From an uncultured Porphyromonadaceae bacterium (GTDB taxonomy: Bacteria; Bacteroidota; Bacteroidia; Bacteroidales; Muribaculaceae): a stretch of DNA of 12,246 nucleotides. Where the stretch lies: positions 1 through 12,246 of the forward strand of contig UREH01000062.1 of the NCBI GenBank assembly GCA_900546835.1, read 5' to 3'. The position numbers were made by a program, and so were the translations under genes. Position 1 is the first letter of the stretch, and every line of letters starts with the position of its first letter. Below the pieces are notes generated by a model. The model was not told the DNA's origin. It saw only the letters and a list, made by a program, of their open reading frames with translations, and searched no databases. Shown piece after piece: positions 1 through 5,779 of this stretch.

Positions 1-40
1 TACTTTGGATTTTATTTTGGATTCAGTGGCGGACACGGGA

Positions 41-1612
41 TTACATTTTCATGCCCTTGCCCGTTTTCTTCTGCGGCTTCTCCTGCTGCTGTTGCTGGCG
101 GGCGTCCTTCGGGTTGGTCTGACCTTTCTGCAACGGCTCTCTCAGATTCTTTGTAGCCTCGTTGGTCTTGCCATCGTTGTTCACCGCCACCTGCGTGCGG
201 CTCTCGTTGGACGGAGCAACCTGCTGTGCATTGTCAGGGTTCGTGTCGTAGCGGTACGGGCGTCCCTTCTCCGGGTTGAACTTGATATACATCGTGGCAT
301 GGAAGCCCTGCTTGTCGGTCACGTTCTCCAGCTTCACGGCTTTACCCGCCACATAGTCGGCTTTCTGCTGGTCGGTGAAGCTCACGCCGCTCCATTTGCT
401 GATGGGGCGGATGCTGCCGTCCTCGTTCGTCCACGTGTTGCGGCGTTGCTCCTTCTTGGTCTGTGCGGCATTTTCCCCGCCCTGCGCCTGACTTTTCGAT
501 GTGTCGCCTTTGGTTTCCTGTGTCTGTGCGGTACGGGGCGACTTGCCGGTTCCCGGCACGAACTCCACGCCGCGCTGCTCCACGTTCACTTGCAGGGTGG
601 TGACGAACTTCCTGCCGTCGTTGCGCTCGATGAGCTTGTCGCGTACGGGCAGTCCGGCGCGGAGCATGTCCCGCTCCTGCGTGGTGATTTCCGTCTTGCC
701 GATGCGCTCCGGGATGCGCACCCTGCTTGCCGGAATGTCCGTGATTTCATTCGTCTTGCGGTCGATGCTGATGTAGGAGGGGATGATCTCGCCCGTTTCC
801 CTGTCCACAATGTCCACGACCCTACCGAGATTGCCCGTTTCGCGGAGGTTCTTCCGGTCATTGTCGGAGAATTTGTGTTCCTTGTACTCATCCAGCTTCT
901 GCTCCTTGCGGATGAAGTGCGGCACGAGGCTGATGTTTCCCTCACCGTCCTTCTTGAAGGAGAGGCGGGCGTCCAGCTCGAATGATTCGCCGCCGAAGGT
1001 CGGTTTGACCTTTACCAAGTCGGACTTGCCATAGTTGAGCATCTTCGTAAGGTCGCCGGACTTTTCAAGGTTGTCCCGCTTTACGCCCCATCTGTCCTCC
1101 AGCTCCTGCCAGTTGATTTTACTCTCGTCGATGGGCTGGTAGCCACGTTTGCCCTGCATCTGTTCGGATTTGTCCTGTTGCTGTTCTTTCCGTTGTTCCA
1201 TGTTCTCCTGTTTTTGAGGTTCTTGTTTCTCTGTCTGTTGTGCTGCCATCTCTTCCTGCACCTTCTTCTCATAGTCGGAGGTGTCCACCTTGTGAGGGGC
1301 GAGCAGCTCCTTGTTCGCTTCGGGGTCTTTCAGCAGTTGCTTCATCACCTCTAAGAGATTTTCAGCTTGGTCTGCCGCAATGCGGTAGAAACCGAAGCGG
1401 CTGGGTTCCTTGCACTGCCGGAAGAAGTTCTTGAAGAAGTTGTCCAGCACGTCGCCATGTCGGTCGAATTGCAGGAAACTCTGCGCGTTCTCCGCTTTTG
1501 CGGGGGTGCGCTTGGGTGTGCCGTCCGCGTTCAGCCCGGCTACCACGCTGATCTCGCCTGTCTTCTCGTCACGGACTACCAGCACGTCCTTTTCGTCTTT
1601 TTTCTTTGCCAT
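41..1612 (-). CDS. DUF3945/DUF4099 domain protein, ICE accessory protein next to the excision genes (orf3-like)
   Basis: A 523-residue, very hydrophilic protein with no signal peptide or membrane segment. Residues 1-115 form a conserved N-terminal block (FLQFDRHGDVLDNFF near 46-60). Residues 120-155 are a Gln/Glu/Lys-rich linker, 157-240 resemble DUF4099 and 245-460 resemble DUF3945. The tail from 461 is low complexity and ends in a run of five Gln and a Lys-rich end, which suggests nucleic acid contact. I see three related units at about 248-290, 308-351 and 411-455. These proteins are typically encoded beside a topoisomerase III-like gene in Bacteroides ICEs, and in CTnDOT the equivalent slot is orf3, just before exc. 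The gene starts 20 nt after the upstream HTH gene and is probably cotranscribed with it. Its biochemical function is unknown. The family call is from memory of the domain pattern. Confidence 0.82.
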   Translation of the reverse strand: MAKKKDEKDVLVVRDEKTGEISVVAGLNADGTPKRTPAKAENAQSFLQFDRHGDVLDNFFKNFFRQCKEPSRFGFYRIAADQAENLLEVMKQLLKDPEANKELLAPHKVDTSDYEKKVQEEMAAQQTEKQEPQKQENMEQRKEQQQDKSEQMQGKRGYQPIDESKINWQELEDRWGVKRDNLEKSGDLTKMLNYGKSDLVKVKPTFGGESFELDARLSFKKDGEGNISLVPHFIRKEQKLDEYKEHKFSDNDRKNLRETGNLGRVVDIVDRETGEIIPSYISIDRKTNEITDIPASRVRIPERIGKTEITTQERDMLRAGLPVRDKLIERNDGRKFVTTLQVNVEQRGVEFVPGTGKSPRTAQTQETKGDTSKSQAQGGENAAQTKKEQRRNTWTNEDGSIRPISKWSGVSFTDQQKADYVAGKAVKLENVTDKQGFHATMYIKFNPEKGRPYRYDTNPDNAQQVAPSNESRTQVAVNNDGKTNEATKNLREPLQKGQTNPKDARQQQQQEKPQKKTGKGMKM

Positions 1613-1632
1613 CTGAAAAATGTTTTAATGGG

Positions 1633-1983
1633 TTATTTATGAAAGAAATTATGGATACGAGCCTTGTAGAAGGCTATATCTTCCTTTTTGAAGTCCTTGA
1701 TATGGTTGGAAAGGAATGTCAGCACGTCCTCCTCGCTGTAATAGGTCTTCTTGCCCAGCGTCTTGTAGGGCAATGCGCCTACGCTGCGGTAGCGTTGGAG
1801 GGTGCGTTTGCTTATCTGGAGCAACATGCACAAATCCTGATTGTCGAAAAGGCGGATGCTTTCCGTGATAGTGGGCTGTTTCCCCTCAGCCTTCATCGCC
1901 AGCAGCAGTTCGTCCTGACGGTCGAGCCGTTCCATCAGCTTCTGCATCCAGCCCTCGAAGTTGTTTCGTGTGAGCAGTTCCAT
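1633..1983 (-). CDS. Small excisionase-type helix-turn-helix protein (Xis2d-like position)
   Basis: A 116-residue protein. Residues 1-45 look helical and carry charged residues suited to a coiled coil. A MerR/excisionase-type winged HTH (HTH_17 style) spans about 46-93 with the core LLQISKRTLQRYRSVGALPY and a wing YYSEEDVLTFL. The start codon lies 3 nt after the stop of the upstream HTH gene, so the two are translationally linked. DUF3945 follows after 20 nt. Tandem HTH genes before an orf3/exc-like gene are the arrangement of xis2c-xis2d, the recombination directionality factors of CTnDOT, so a role as an accessory factor for excision is inferred. It could instead be a transcription regulator only. 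Confidence 0.85.
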   Translation of the reverse strand: MELLTRNNFEGWMQKLMERLDRQDELLLAMKAEGKQPTITESIRLFDNQDLCMLLQISKRTLQRYRSVGALPYKTLGKKTYYSEEDVLTFLSNHIKDFKKEDIAFYKARIHNFFHK

Positions 1984-1986
1984 GAC

Positions 1987-2349
1987 CTATGTCCTCCTTC
2001 CTTTTGGTTTGCCGCCCGTGCGCAGCGTGTGGTTGTGGAACAGGGTGTCTATTGTCCCTTCCTCGTTCCTTACTGTGTTGTCCTCCAATAGCCGCAGTAT
2101 CTCGGAAAGGCGGTAGCGGCAGCTTCCGCGTACCACCACATACTCGATACGGTGGTCGGTGCGCATACGCTGCATGGTGCGCTTGCTCACGTTGAGCATC
2201 TTCGCCGCCTGTGCCGTGTCAAGCAGCTTGTCTTCGGTTTCCCGCTTCCGTTTCTTCTCGTCCCTTGCCTCGCGGATGTACCCTGCGATGTTCGCAATCT
2301 GCGCCATCATCTCCTTGTAGGCGGAACTTTCCATTGTTATCACTTTCAT
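1987..2349 (-). CDS. Small excisionase-type helix-turn-helix protein (Xis2c-like position), first gene of the putative excision operon
   Basis: A 120-residue protein. The open frame extends upstream to 2412, but the start MKVITMESSA at 2349 is preferred because an AAAGGA stretch lies just upstream and the extension is not HTH-like. Residues 10-42 are highly charged and helical. A winged HTH of the HTH_17/excisionase type occupies about 44-90 (AAKMLNVSKRTMQRMRTDHR, then a wing YRLSEILRLLED). The C-terminus is basic (GGKPKGRRT). It heads the run HTH-HTH-DUF3945 and is divergent from the plus-strand HTH pair. The 201-bp region between them contains a perfect 15-bp palindrome. By position it matches the CTnDOT excision operon, which is controlled by RteC; that role is inference. 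Confidence 0.85.
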   Translation of the reverse strand: MKVITMESSAYKEMMAQIANIAGYIREARDEKKRKRETEDKLLDTAQAAKMLNVSKRTMQRMRTDHRIEYVVVRGSCRYRLSEILRLLEDNTVRNEEGTIDTLFHNHTLRTGGKPKGRRT

Positions 2350-2417
2350 GTTCAGTCCTTTCTTTTTGTTTCTGCGACAAAATTCGGCAATAAACAAAAG
2401 GGGCTTTAACAACTCAC

Positions 2418-2432
2418 TACGTGACTCACGTA
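2418..2432. promoter_or_regulatory. Perfect 15-bp palindrome, candidate operator of the excision-type operon
   Basis: TACGTGA and TCACGTA flank a single C. The dyad lies 69 nt upstream of the minus-strand HTH gene start at 2349 and about 120 nt upstream of the divergent plus-strand gene. In CTnDOT, RteC activates the excision operon by binding an inverted repeat upstream of its promoter, so an RteC-type site is a reasonable guess. Autoregulation by one of the HTH proteins is the alternative. Confidence 0.5.
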
Positions 2433-2524
2433 AGATTTTTGCGGAAGATGGCTCCGTAACCCGGTCAAACGGCGCAACAGGCAGCCTTTCAGCGGAAAAC
2501 GATACGTCTTGTATGCCGTTTCGT

Positions 2525-2532
2525 TACCTTTG
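2525..2532 (+). promoter_or_regulatory. Putative Bacteroidota promoter -7 box for the plus-strand HTH pair
   Basis: TACCTTTG fits the Bacteroidota -7 consensus TAnnTTTG and lies 18 nt before the ATG at 2551, a typical leader distance. No clear -33 TTG is present at the expected spacing, so activation by a regulator is possible. Confidence 0.5.
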
Positions 2533-2550
2533 CGGCAAACTCTAAATGAC

Positions 2551-2850
2551 ATGAATATGGAAATAGTATCTATCGAGAAAAAGACTTTCGAGATGATGGT
2601 GGCGGCATTCGGCGCACTCTCGGAGAAGGTCGCCGCCCTGAGGCGCAAAAGCGACACGGGGCGCATGGAAAGATGGCTCACGGGCGAGGAGGTCTGCGGG
2701 CAGTTGAGAATAAGCCCGCGCACGTTGCAGACGCTGCGTGACAGGCGGCTTATCGGCTACTCGCAGATAAACCGCAGGTTCTATTACAAGCCAGAGGAGG
2801 TGAAGCGGCTGATACCGCTTGTCGGCACGCTCTATCCGCACGGCAGATGA
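2551..2850 (+). CDS. Small excisionase-type helix-turn-helix protein
   Basis: A 99-residue protein. The frame opens earlier at a TTG (2509), but that start would precede the -7 box at 2525-2532, so the ATG at 2551 (MNMEIVSIEK) is chosen. The ATG two codons later is also possible. Residues 10-35 are helical. The winged HTH at about 43-90 has the core VCGQLRISPRTLQTLRDRRL and the wing FYYKPEEVKRL. It is divergent from the minus-strand HTH pair and followed after 31 nt by a paralogous HTH gene. Likely a DNA-bending or regulatory accessory protein of the element; in CTnDOT the genes between int and xis2c are poorly characterised. Confidence 0.82.
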   Translation: MNMEIVSIEKKTFEMMVAAFGALSEKVAALRRKSDTGRMERWLTGEEVCGQLRISPRTLQTLRDRRLIGYSQINRRFYYKPEEVKRLIPLVGTLYPHGR

Positions 2851-2881
2851 TTTGATTTATTCACCCACTGAATCCGAAGTT

Positions 2882-3187
2882 ATGATGAACGAGAACAACG
2901 ATGTTTTTACGATGGAAGACGAGCCGATAGCCTCTGTGGTGCAGGATATGCGCAAAGGCTCGAAATGGCTGTCCGCATTTCTGGAAAGCTACCGTCCTCC
3001 GCTGGACGGGGAACGTTACCTGACGGACGGCGAGGTGTCGGAACTGCTCCGTGTGAGCCGGCGCACCTTGCAGGAATACCGCAACAACCGCGTGTTGCCC
3101 TTCATACTTTTGGGAGGGAAGGTGCTTTACCCGGAAACGGGGCTGCGCGGGGTACTGGAAGCGAACTACCGCAAGCCGCTGGAGTGA
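2882..3187 (+). CDS. Small excisionase-type helix-turn-helix protein
   Basis: A 101-residue protein starting at one of two adjacent ATG codons (2882 or 2885). The frame is open back to 2819, but that would overlap the preceding gene and add a non-conserved leader. The N-terminus (1-25) is acidic, with MEDE. The winged HTH at about 47-94 contains VSELLRVSRRTLQEYRNNRV and a hydrophobic wing with GGKVLYPETGL. It closely parallels the three neighbouring HTH proteins in length and layout. It probably shares the transcript starting before 2551, which ends at the hairpin 17 nt after its stop. Its function is unknown beyond probable DNA binding. Confidence 0.82.
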   Translation: MMNENNDVFTMEDEPIASVVQDMRKGSKWLSAFLESYRPPLDGERYLTDGEVSELLRVSRRTLQEYRNNRVLPFILLGGKVLYPETGLRGVLEANYRKPLE

Positions 3188-3204
3188 GGCGGTTTCATGA
3201 AAAA

Positions 3205-3242
3205 GTAAACGGGTGACACCTTTTGTGGTGCTACCCGTTTAC
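3205..3242. terminator. Bidirectional intrinsic terminator between convergent transcripts
   Basis: A perfect 10-bp stem (GTAAACGGGT at 3205-3214 with ACCCGTTTAC at 3233-3242) is extended by an inner CACC/GGTG stem around a TTTTGT loop. Five A residues at 3200-3204 give a T-tract for minus-strand transcription, so it should end the int and RhuM-like transcript (stop at 3265). The plus-strand side is followed by TTGTCTT, a weaker tract, and lies 17 nt after the stop of the plus-strand HTH pair. Confidence 0.85.
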
Positions 3243-3264
3243 TTGTCTTATGGGGTATGTGCAA

Positions 3265-3627
3265 TCAGCAATACCCGGCTTTTCCGTTCTGTATGAACAT
3301 CACGTATGTCTGCCGTTTCTCTTGTGAGAGTGCCTTTCCCACCAGCCATGTGCGGAACAGGTGGGTGTTGTAGGTATTCACCCTGAAAGCGACCGGGATG
3401 ATGATTTCAAGGGCGTACACGTCCGCGTGCAGCCCGTTTTCAAGCTGCATGTAGCGGCACACCTCGTAGTCGTTCAGCACGTCCGACTTGCGGACGGCTC
3501 TGATGGCGGCGTTCACTGCCGGGACGGTCGTATGGAACAATCCGGCTATTTCGGTGGCGGTCATCCACACGTCGTTACCGGTTACGCTGACTGCCTTGTC
3601 CTCGATGATGATTGTGTCACGTTTCAT
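3265..3627 (-). CDS. Small RhuM-like DNA-binding protein, downstream of the integrase
   Basis: A 120-residue protein. The frame is open to 3903, but that extension lies over the integrase gene in another frame. The start MKRDTIIIED at 3627 is chosen because it falls 11 nt after the integrase stop, as expected in an operon. Residues 20-46 form an HTH (WMTATEIAGLFHTTVPAVNA), and 69-96 carry a motif like the RhuM family (YALEIIIPVAFRVN followed by FRTW; family form roughly YNLDxIIxVGYRVNS...FRxWA). Typical RhuM proteins are much longer, about 300 residues, so this is a compact form lacking the C-terminal part. The terminator lies 22 nt after the stop. Cotranscription with int suggests a role in integration or in its control, but no function is established. 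Confidence 0.8.
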   Translation of the reverse strand: MKRDTIIIEDKAVSVTGNDVWMTATEIAGLFHTTVPAVNAAIRAVRKSDVLNDYEVCRYMQLENGLHADVYALEIIIPVAFRVNTYNTHLFRTWLVGKALSQEKRQTYVMFIQNGKAGYC

Positions 3628-3638
3628 GGCTTTTCTTT

Positions 3639-4874
3639 TTAGATGGTGCAACCTGCAAATTCCTCGACGCCGTTCAATCTTGCGGCAAGGTTCTCCATGT
3701 CCTGATTGAGCTTCTCTTTGGTTATCTTTGCGTAAATCTGCGTCGTCTTTATGCTCTTGTGTCCGAGCATGGAGCTGACCGTTTCGATGGGAACACCGTT
3801 GGAGAGGAATATCGTCGTGGCTGCCGTGTGGCGGCTCTGATGCCACGTGATATGCTTGGTGATGCCGCAACGCTTGGCGACGGCACGGATACCGGCAAGG
3901 CACGTGTTATAATGCGGAACGGGAAATATCCTGCCGTCCCCGCACAGTCCCCGGTATTTGCCGATTATGCGGTTGGCGATGTCGAGCAGGCGGATGTTGG
4001 ACACCACGCCCGTTTTCTGGCGGTTGATGTTTATCCACTCGTGTTCGTCGAAGTAGGTGCGGATATTCTCTTCCGTAAGGTTGCGCATATCCGCGAACGA
4101 CAGCCCCGTGAAGGCGCAGAACAGGTAGAGGTCGCGGTACAATTCCTGTTTGGCGTTTTTCAGTTTCCCCTCCATCAGCAGGCGGATCTCATCTTTGGTC
4201 AGGAAACTGCGTGTTGTTTCCTCCTTCTTGATTTCATACTCGCGGAACGGGTCGCGCGTCAGCCACTCGTTGTTGATGGCGATGAATACCATCGTCCGTA
4301 ACGGGCAGACGTACAGCCACACGGTATTGGTGCAGCAGTGCTTGTCCGTGCGCAGGAACATCTCGAAGTCGGAGATGAAAGCCGGGGTAAGCTCTTTTAG
4401 GGCGATGTCCTTCACATGGTAGCGGATGTCGAGGAACTCTTGCATGTGCTTGTAAACGGTGCGGTACTTCAGCAGCGTGCCTTTGGCTTTCATGCCTGCC
4501 TCCACCTGCTTCTCGTAGTCCTCGTTGTGCTGGCGGAACACCTGCATCAGCGTGTGGTAGCGGTGTTCCAGTCCGAGAAAGGCGTTCTTCACCTTCTCCG
4601 CCGTGACGAAGTTGTCACGCTCCATGATTTCCTGATAATGCCTGTTGATGCGTACCCGCATCTTGTCAAGCATACGGTTCGTTTCGAGTGCCGCCGTGCT
4701 TCTGCCCGTGACACGTCCACCTTTGGTGTCCCACAGTTTCGGATCGACAGTCAGTTTGCAGCTGAACTGTGTCTGGCTGCCGTCCACCGTGATGCGTCCC
4801 ATGACGGGAACTGTCCCGTCCTTTTTCACTACCTGACGCTTGAGGTAGTAGATTACTGAAAATGTACTCTTCAT
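3639..4874 (-). CDS. int: IntDOT-class tyrosine recombinase (ICE integrase)
   Basis: A 411-residue site-specific recombinase that integrates and excises the element through a Tyr-DNA covalent intermediate. The start MKSTFSVIYY at 4874 is chosen over an open extension to 4952 because it gives the family's N-terminus and follows a -7 box by about 20 nt. Residues 1-100 form the arm-binding domain, about 105-205 the SAM-like core-binding domain, and 220-400 the catalytic domain. Visible catalytic residues are Arg285, Lys287, His345 and Arg348 (HQSRH), His372 (LGHKS) and nucleophile Tyr381 (IYAKI). The usual first catalytic Arg is replaced by Ser259 in CAFTGLSFADMRNL. Length and all positions coincide with those I know for IntDOT of CTnDOT, which also has Ser259. 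It faces into the element, with a RhuM-like gene 11 nt downstream. Confidence 0.95.
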   Translation of the reverse strand: MKSTFSVIYYLKRQVVKKDGTVPVMGRITVDGSQTQFSCKLTVDPKLWDTKGGRVTGRSTAALETNRMLDKMRVRINRHYQEIMERDNFVTAEKVKNAFLGLEHRYHTLMQVFRQHNEDYEKQVEAGMKAKGTLLKYRTVYKHMQEFLDIRYHVKDIALKELTPAFISDFEMFLRTDKHCCTNTVWLYVCPLRTMVFIAINNEWLTRDPFREYEIKKEETTRSFLTKDEIRLLMEGKLKNAKQELYRDLYLFCAFTGLSFADMRNLTEENIRTYFDEHEWININRQKTGVVSNIRLLDIANRIIGKYRGLCGDGRIFPVPHYNTCLAGIRAVAKRCGITKHITWHQSRHTAATTIFLSNGVPIETVSSMLGHKSIKTTQIYAKITKEKLNQDMENLAARLNGVEEFAGCTI

Positions 4875-4894
4875 TGTCCTTAATTTTTGGGTTT

Positions 4895-4902
4895 CAAAAT
4901 TA
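4895..4902 (-). promoter_or_regulatory. Putative -7 box of the int promoter
   Basis: Read on the minus strand this is TAATTTTG, an exact TAnnTTTG match, 20 nt before the int ATG. A -33 TTG at the expected distance is not evident, so the promoter may be weak or regulated. Confidence 0.5.
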
Positions 4903-4979
4903 GTTGGTGAAGAGTCCGGTGTTGGTACGCAAAACGGGGAGGAACGGCGCAATCTTTTTCCGTAACCTGATTTTTCGCA

Positions 4980-4997
4980 TGAGTTATGGATAACTCA
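4980..4997. repeat. 18-bp palindrome upstream of int
   Basis: TGAGTTAT and ATAACTCA are perfect 8-bp arms around GG. It lies about 105 nt upstream of the int start. Its right half continues as AACTCACTA, which also occurs at 2411-2419 beside the other palindrome of the element. Candidate binding site for a regulator, Xis protein or integrase. Confidence 0.5.
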
Positions 4998-5193
4998 CTA
5001 TTCCTTAGAGCCTTGTTTCGCTATTCGTACCCGTTTGTCGCATTTTCGGGCATGGTTACGAACAAGTAACGTAGCGGCGTCAGGATTTGGCTTCGGCAGG
5101 GATTGTAATGGCTTCACGGATTATCGCCACTTCAACCAAAACCCTTGTAACTCAATTCTATCACTATATCTTTCCGCATTTCACTTTTTTGTA

Positions 5194-5203
5194 GTAACTT
5201 TGC
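5194..5203 (+). other. Putative att core site (element-chromosome junction)
   Basis: GTAACTTTGC fits GTANNTTTGC, the 10-bp core reported for CTnDOT ends and target sites. IntDOT-type exchange would use a 7-bp overlap beginning at the terminal GC, making 5204-5208 the coupling sequence. A CAAA at 5209-5212 mirrors the TTTG of the core. The site lies between int and the first chromosomal gene, as expected for the int-proximal junction. The other element end and the empty site are not in the window, so this is unproven. Confidence 0.55.
5195..5202 (+). promoter_or_regulatory. Putative -7 box for the DUF4924-chromate transporter operon
   Basis: TAACTTTG matches the Bacteroidota -7 consensus and sits 22 nt before the ATG at 5225. 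The region about 20 nt upstream reads TTTCC rather than a clear TTG. The box is embedded in the att-like core, so the -33 side may now be supplied by the element. Confidence 0.55.
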
Positions 5204-5224
5204 AGGTTCAAAAACCGACCGACA

Positions 5225-5779
5225 ATGATCATCGCTTCGAAGAAAAGAAAGGAAAACGTGGCCGAATACCTCATCTACATGTGGCAGATTGAGGACGTAA
5301 TCCGTGCCAACGACCTTGACATTGACAAAATCCGCACGAACGTAATCGATCGATTCCCCGACCTGACCGACGCCCAACGTAAGGAAATGACCGAATGGTA
5401 CGAGAGCCTGATAGAGATGATGCGGCTCGAGGGCGTAGCTGAGAAAGGACATCTGCAGATAAACCGCAATGTTATGGCCGACCTCGTACGCCTCCATCAG
5501 GCCCTCCTGGCTGACGCCTCGTTTCCAGACTATACAGCCGAGTTCTACCGTACCCTCCCCTACATCGTGGAGCTACGCAGCAAGGCAGGCGACGAGGCCA
5601 AGGGTGAAATCGAGACCTGCTTCACAGCCCTCTACGGGATGCTCATGATGCGTTTGCAGGGTAAAGAGACATCTGAGGCGACCCGCGACGCCATGGCTCA
5701 GATAGCCCGTTTCATCGCTACTCTGGCACGCGACTATCATCTTGACGAACAGGATAAGCTCTTCAAGCACGACGACTGA
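5225..5779 (+). CDS. DUF4924 family protein
   Basis: A 184-residue, largely alpha-helical, soluble protein without signal peptide or membrane segment. It opens with MIIASKKRKENVAEYLIYMWQ, which I recognise as the DUF4924 N-terminus, a family confined mainly to Bacteroidota. Acidic and Met-rich helices follow, then a C-terminal helix ARFIATLARDYHLDEQDKL. Its TGA is immediately followed by the ATG of the first chromate-transporter gene, so it heads that operon and is probably translationally coupled to it. Biochemical function is unknown. The association with the transporter pair may mean a cytosolic accessory role, but nothing in the sequence shows this. Confidence 0.85.
   Translation: MIIASKKRKENVAEYLIYMWQIEDVIRANDLDIDKIRTNVIDRFPDLTDAQRKEMTEWYESLIEMMRLEGVAEKGHLQINRNVMADLVRLHQALLADASFPDYTAEFYRTLPYIVELRSKAGDEAKGEIETCFTALYGMLMMRLQGKETSEATRDAMAQIARFIATLARDYHLDEQDKLFKHDD

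Larger units (their letters stand above)
1..5208. mobile_element. Integrase-proximal end of a CTnDOT-family integrative conjugative element (partial)
   Basis: This block joins an IntDOT-class integrase, four small excisionase-like helix-turn-helix proteins, a RhuM-like protein and a DUF3945 protein. That gene set is typical of Bacteroides conjugative transposons. The element runs off the left edge, so the conjugation, mobilisation and cargo genes are not seen. The right boundary is inferred: a CTnDOT-type att core lies at 5194-5203, between the int gene and the first chromosomal operon. The gene order (int, small HTH genes, then a rightmost-to-leftmost minus-strand run HTH-HTH-DUF3945) parallels the int and excision module of CTnDOT as known from the literature. 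The integrase assignment is strong, while the exact junction is an inference. Confidence 0.8.
4875..5224. other. Gene-free 350-bp region: int promoter, palindromes and probable attachment site
   Basis: No credible gene on either strand. Seen here are a -7 box for int (4895-4902), a TCCGTAACC motif at 4959-4967, an 18-bp palindrome at 4980-4997, a loose GTTAC/GTAAC inverted repeat near 5055-5070, and an att-like core at 5194-5203. A region of this size between int and the element end would have to hold the arm-type sites for the integrase; I infer that but cannot place the sites. Confidence 0.65.

Noticed and set aside
1..23. Direct repeat TTTGGATT at 4-11 and 16-23
   Set aside because: Short, AT-rich and only two copies just after a gene end; no sign of an array or attachment site.
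5..985. A 326-codon plus-strand open frame, the longest competing frame on the left side
   Set aside because: It lies fully antisense to the DUF3945 gene, has low-complexity Leu/Val/Ala-rich content typical of a shadow frame, and has no recognisable family.
2406..2723. A 105-codon minus-strand frame across the divergent promoter region
   Set aside because: It covers the promoter, the palindrome and the start of a well-supported HTH gene on the other strand, and resembles nothing known.
3628..3903. N-terminal extension of the RhuM-like frame to 212 residues
   Set aside because: The extension overlaps the integrase 3' end on the same strand in another frame and reads as Arg/His-rich nonsense. 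The start at 3627 fits operon spacing.
3612..4301. A 229-codon plus-strand open frame
   Set aside because: It is antisense to the integrase, whose catalytic residues are all intact; the plus-strand translation has no recognisable domain.
4875..5224. Possible tRNA gene or tRNA fragment as the integration target
   Set aside because: No cloverleaf, T-loop motif or acceptor stem could be found. A CTnDOT-type att core is the better explanation.
5132..5497. A 121-codon minus-strand frame at the element junction
   Set aside because: It is antisense to the DUF4924 gene and its promoter, with no domain.
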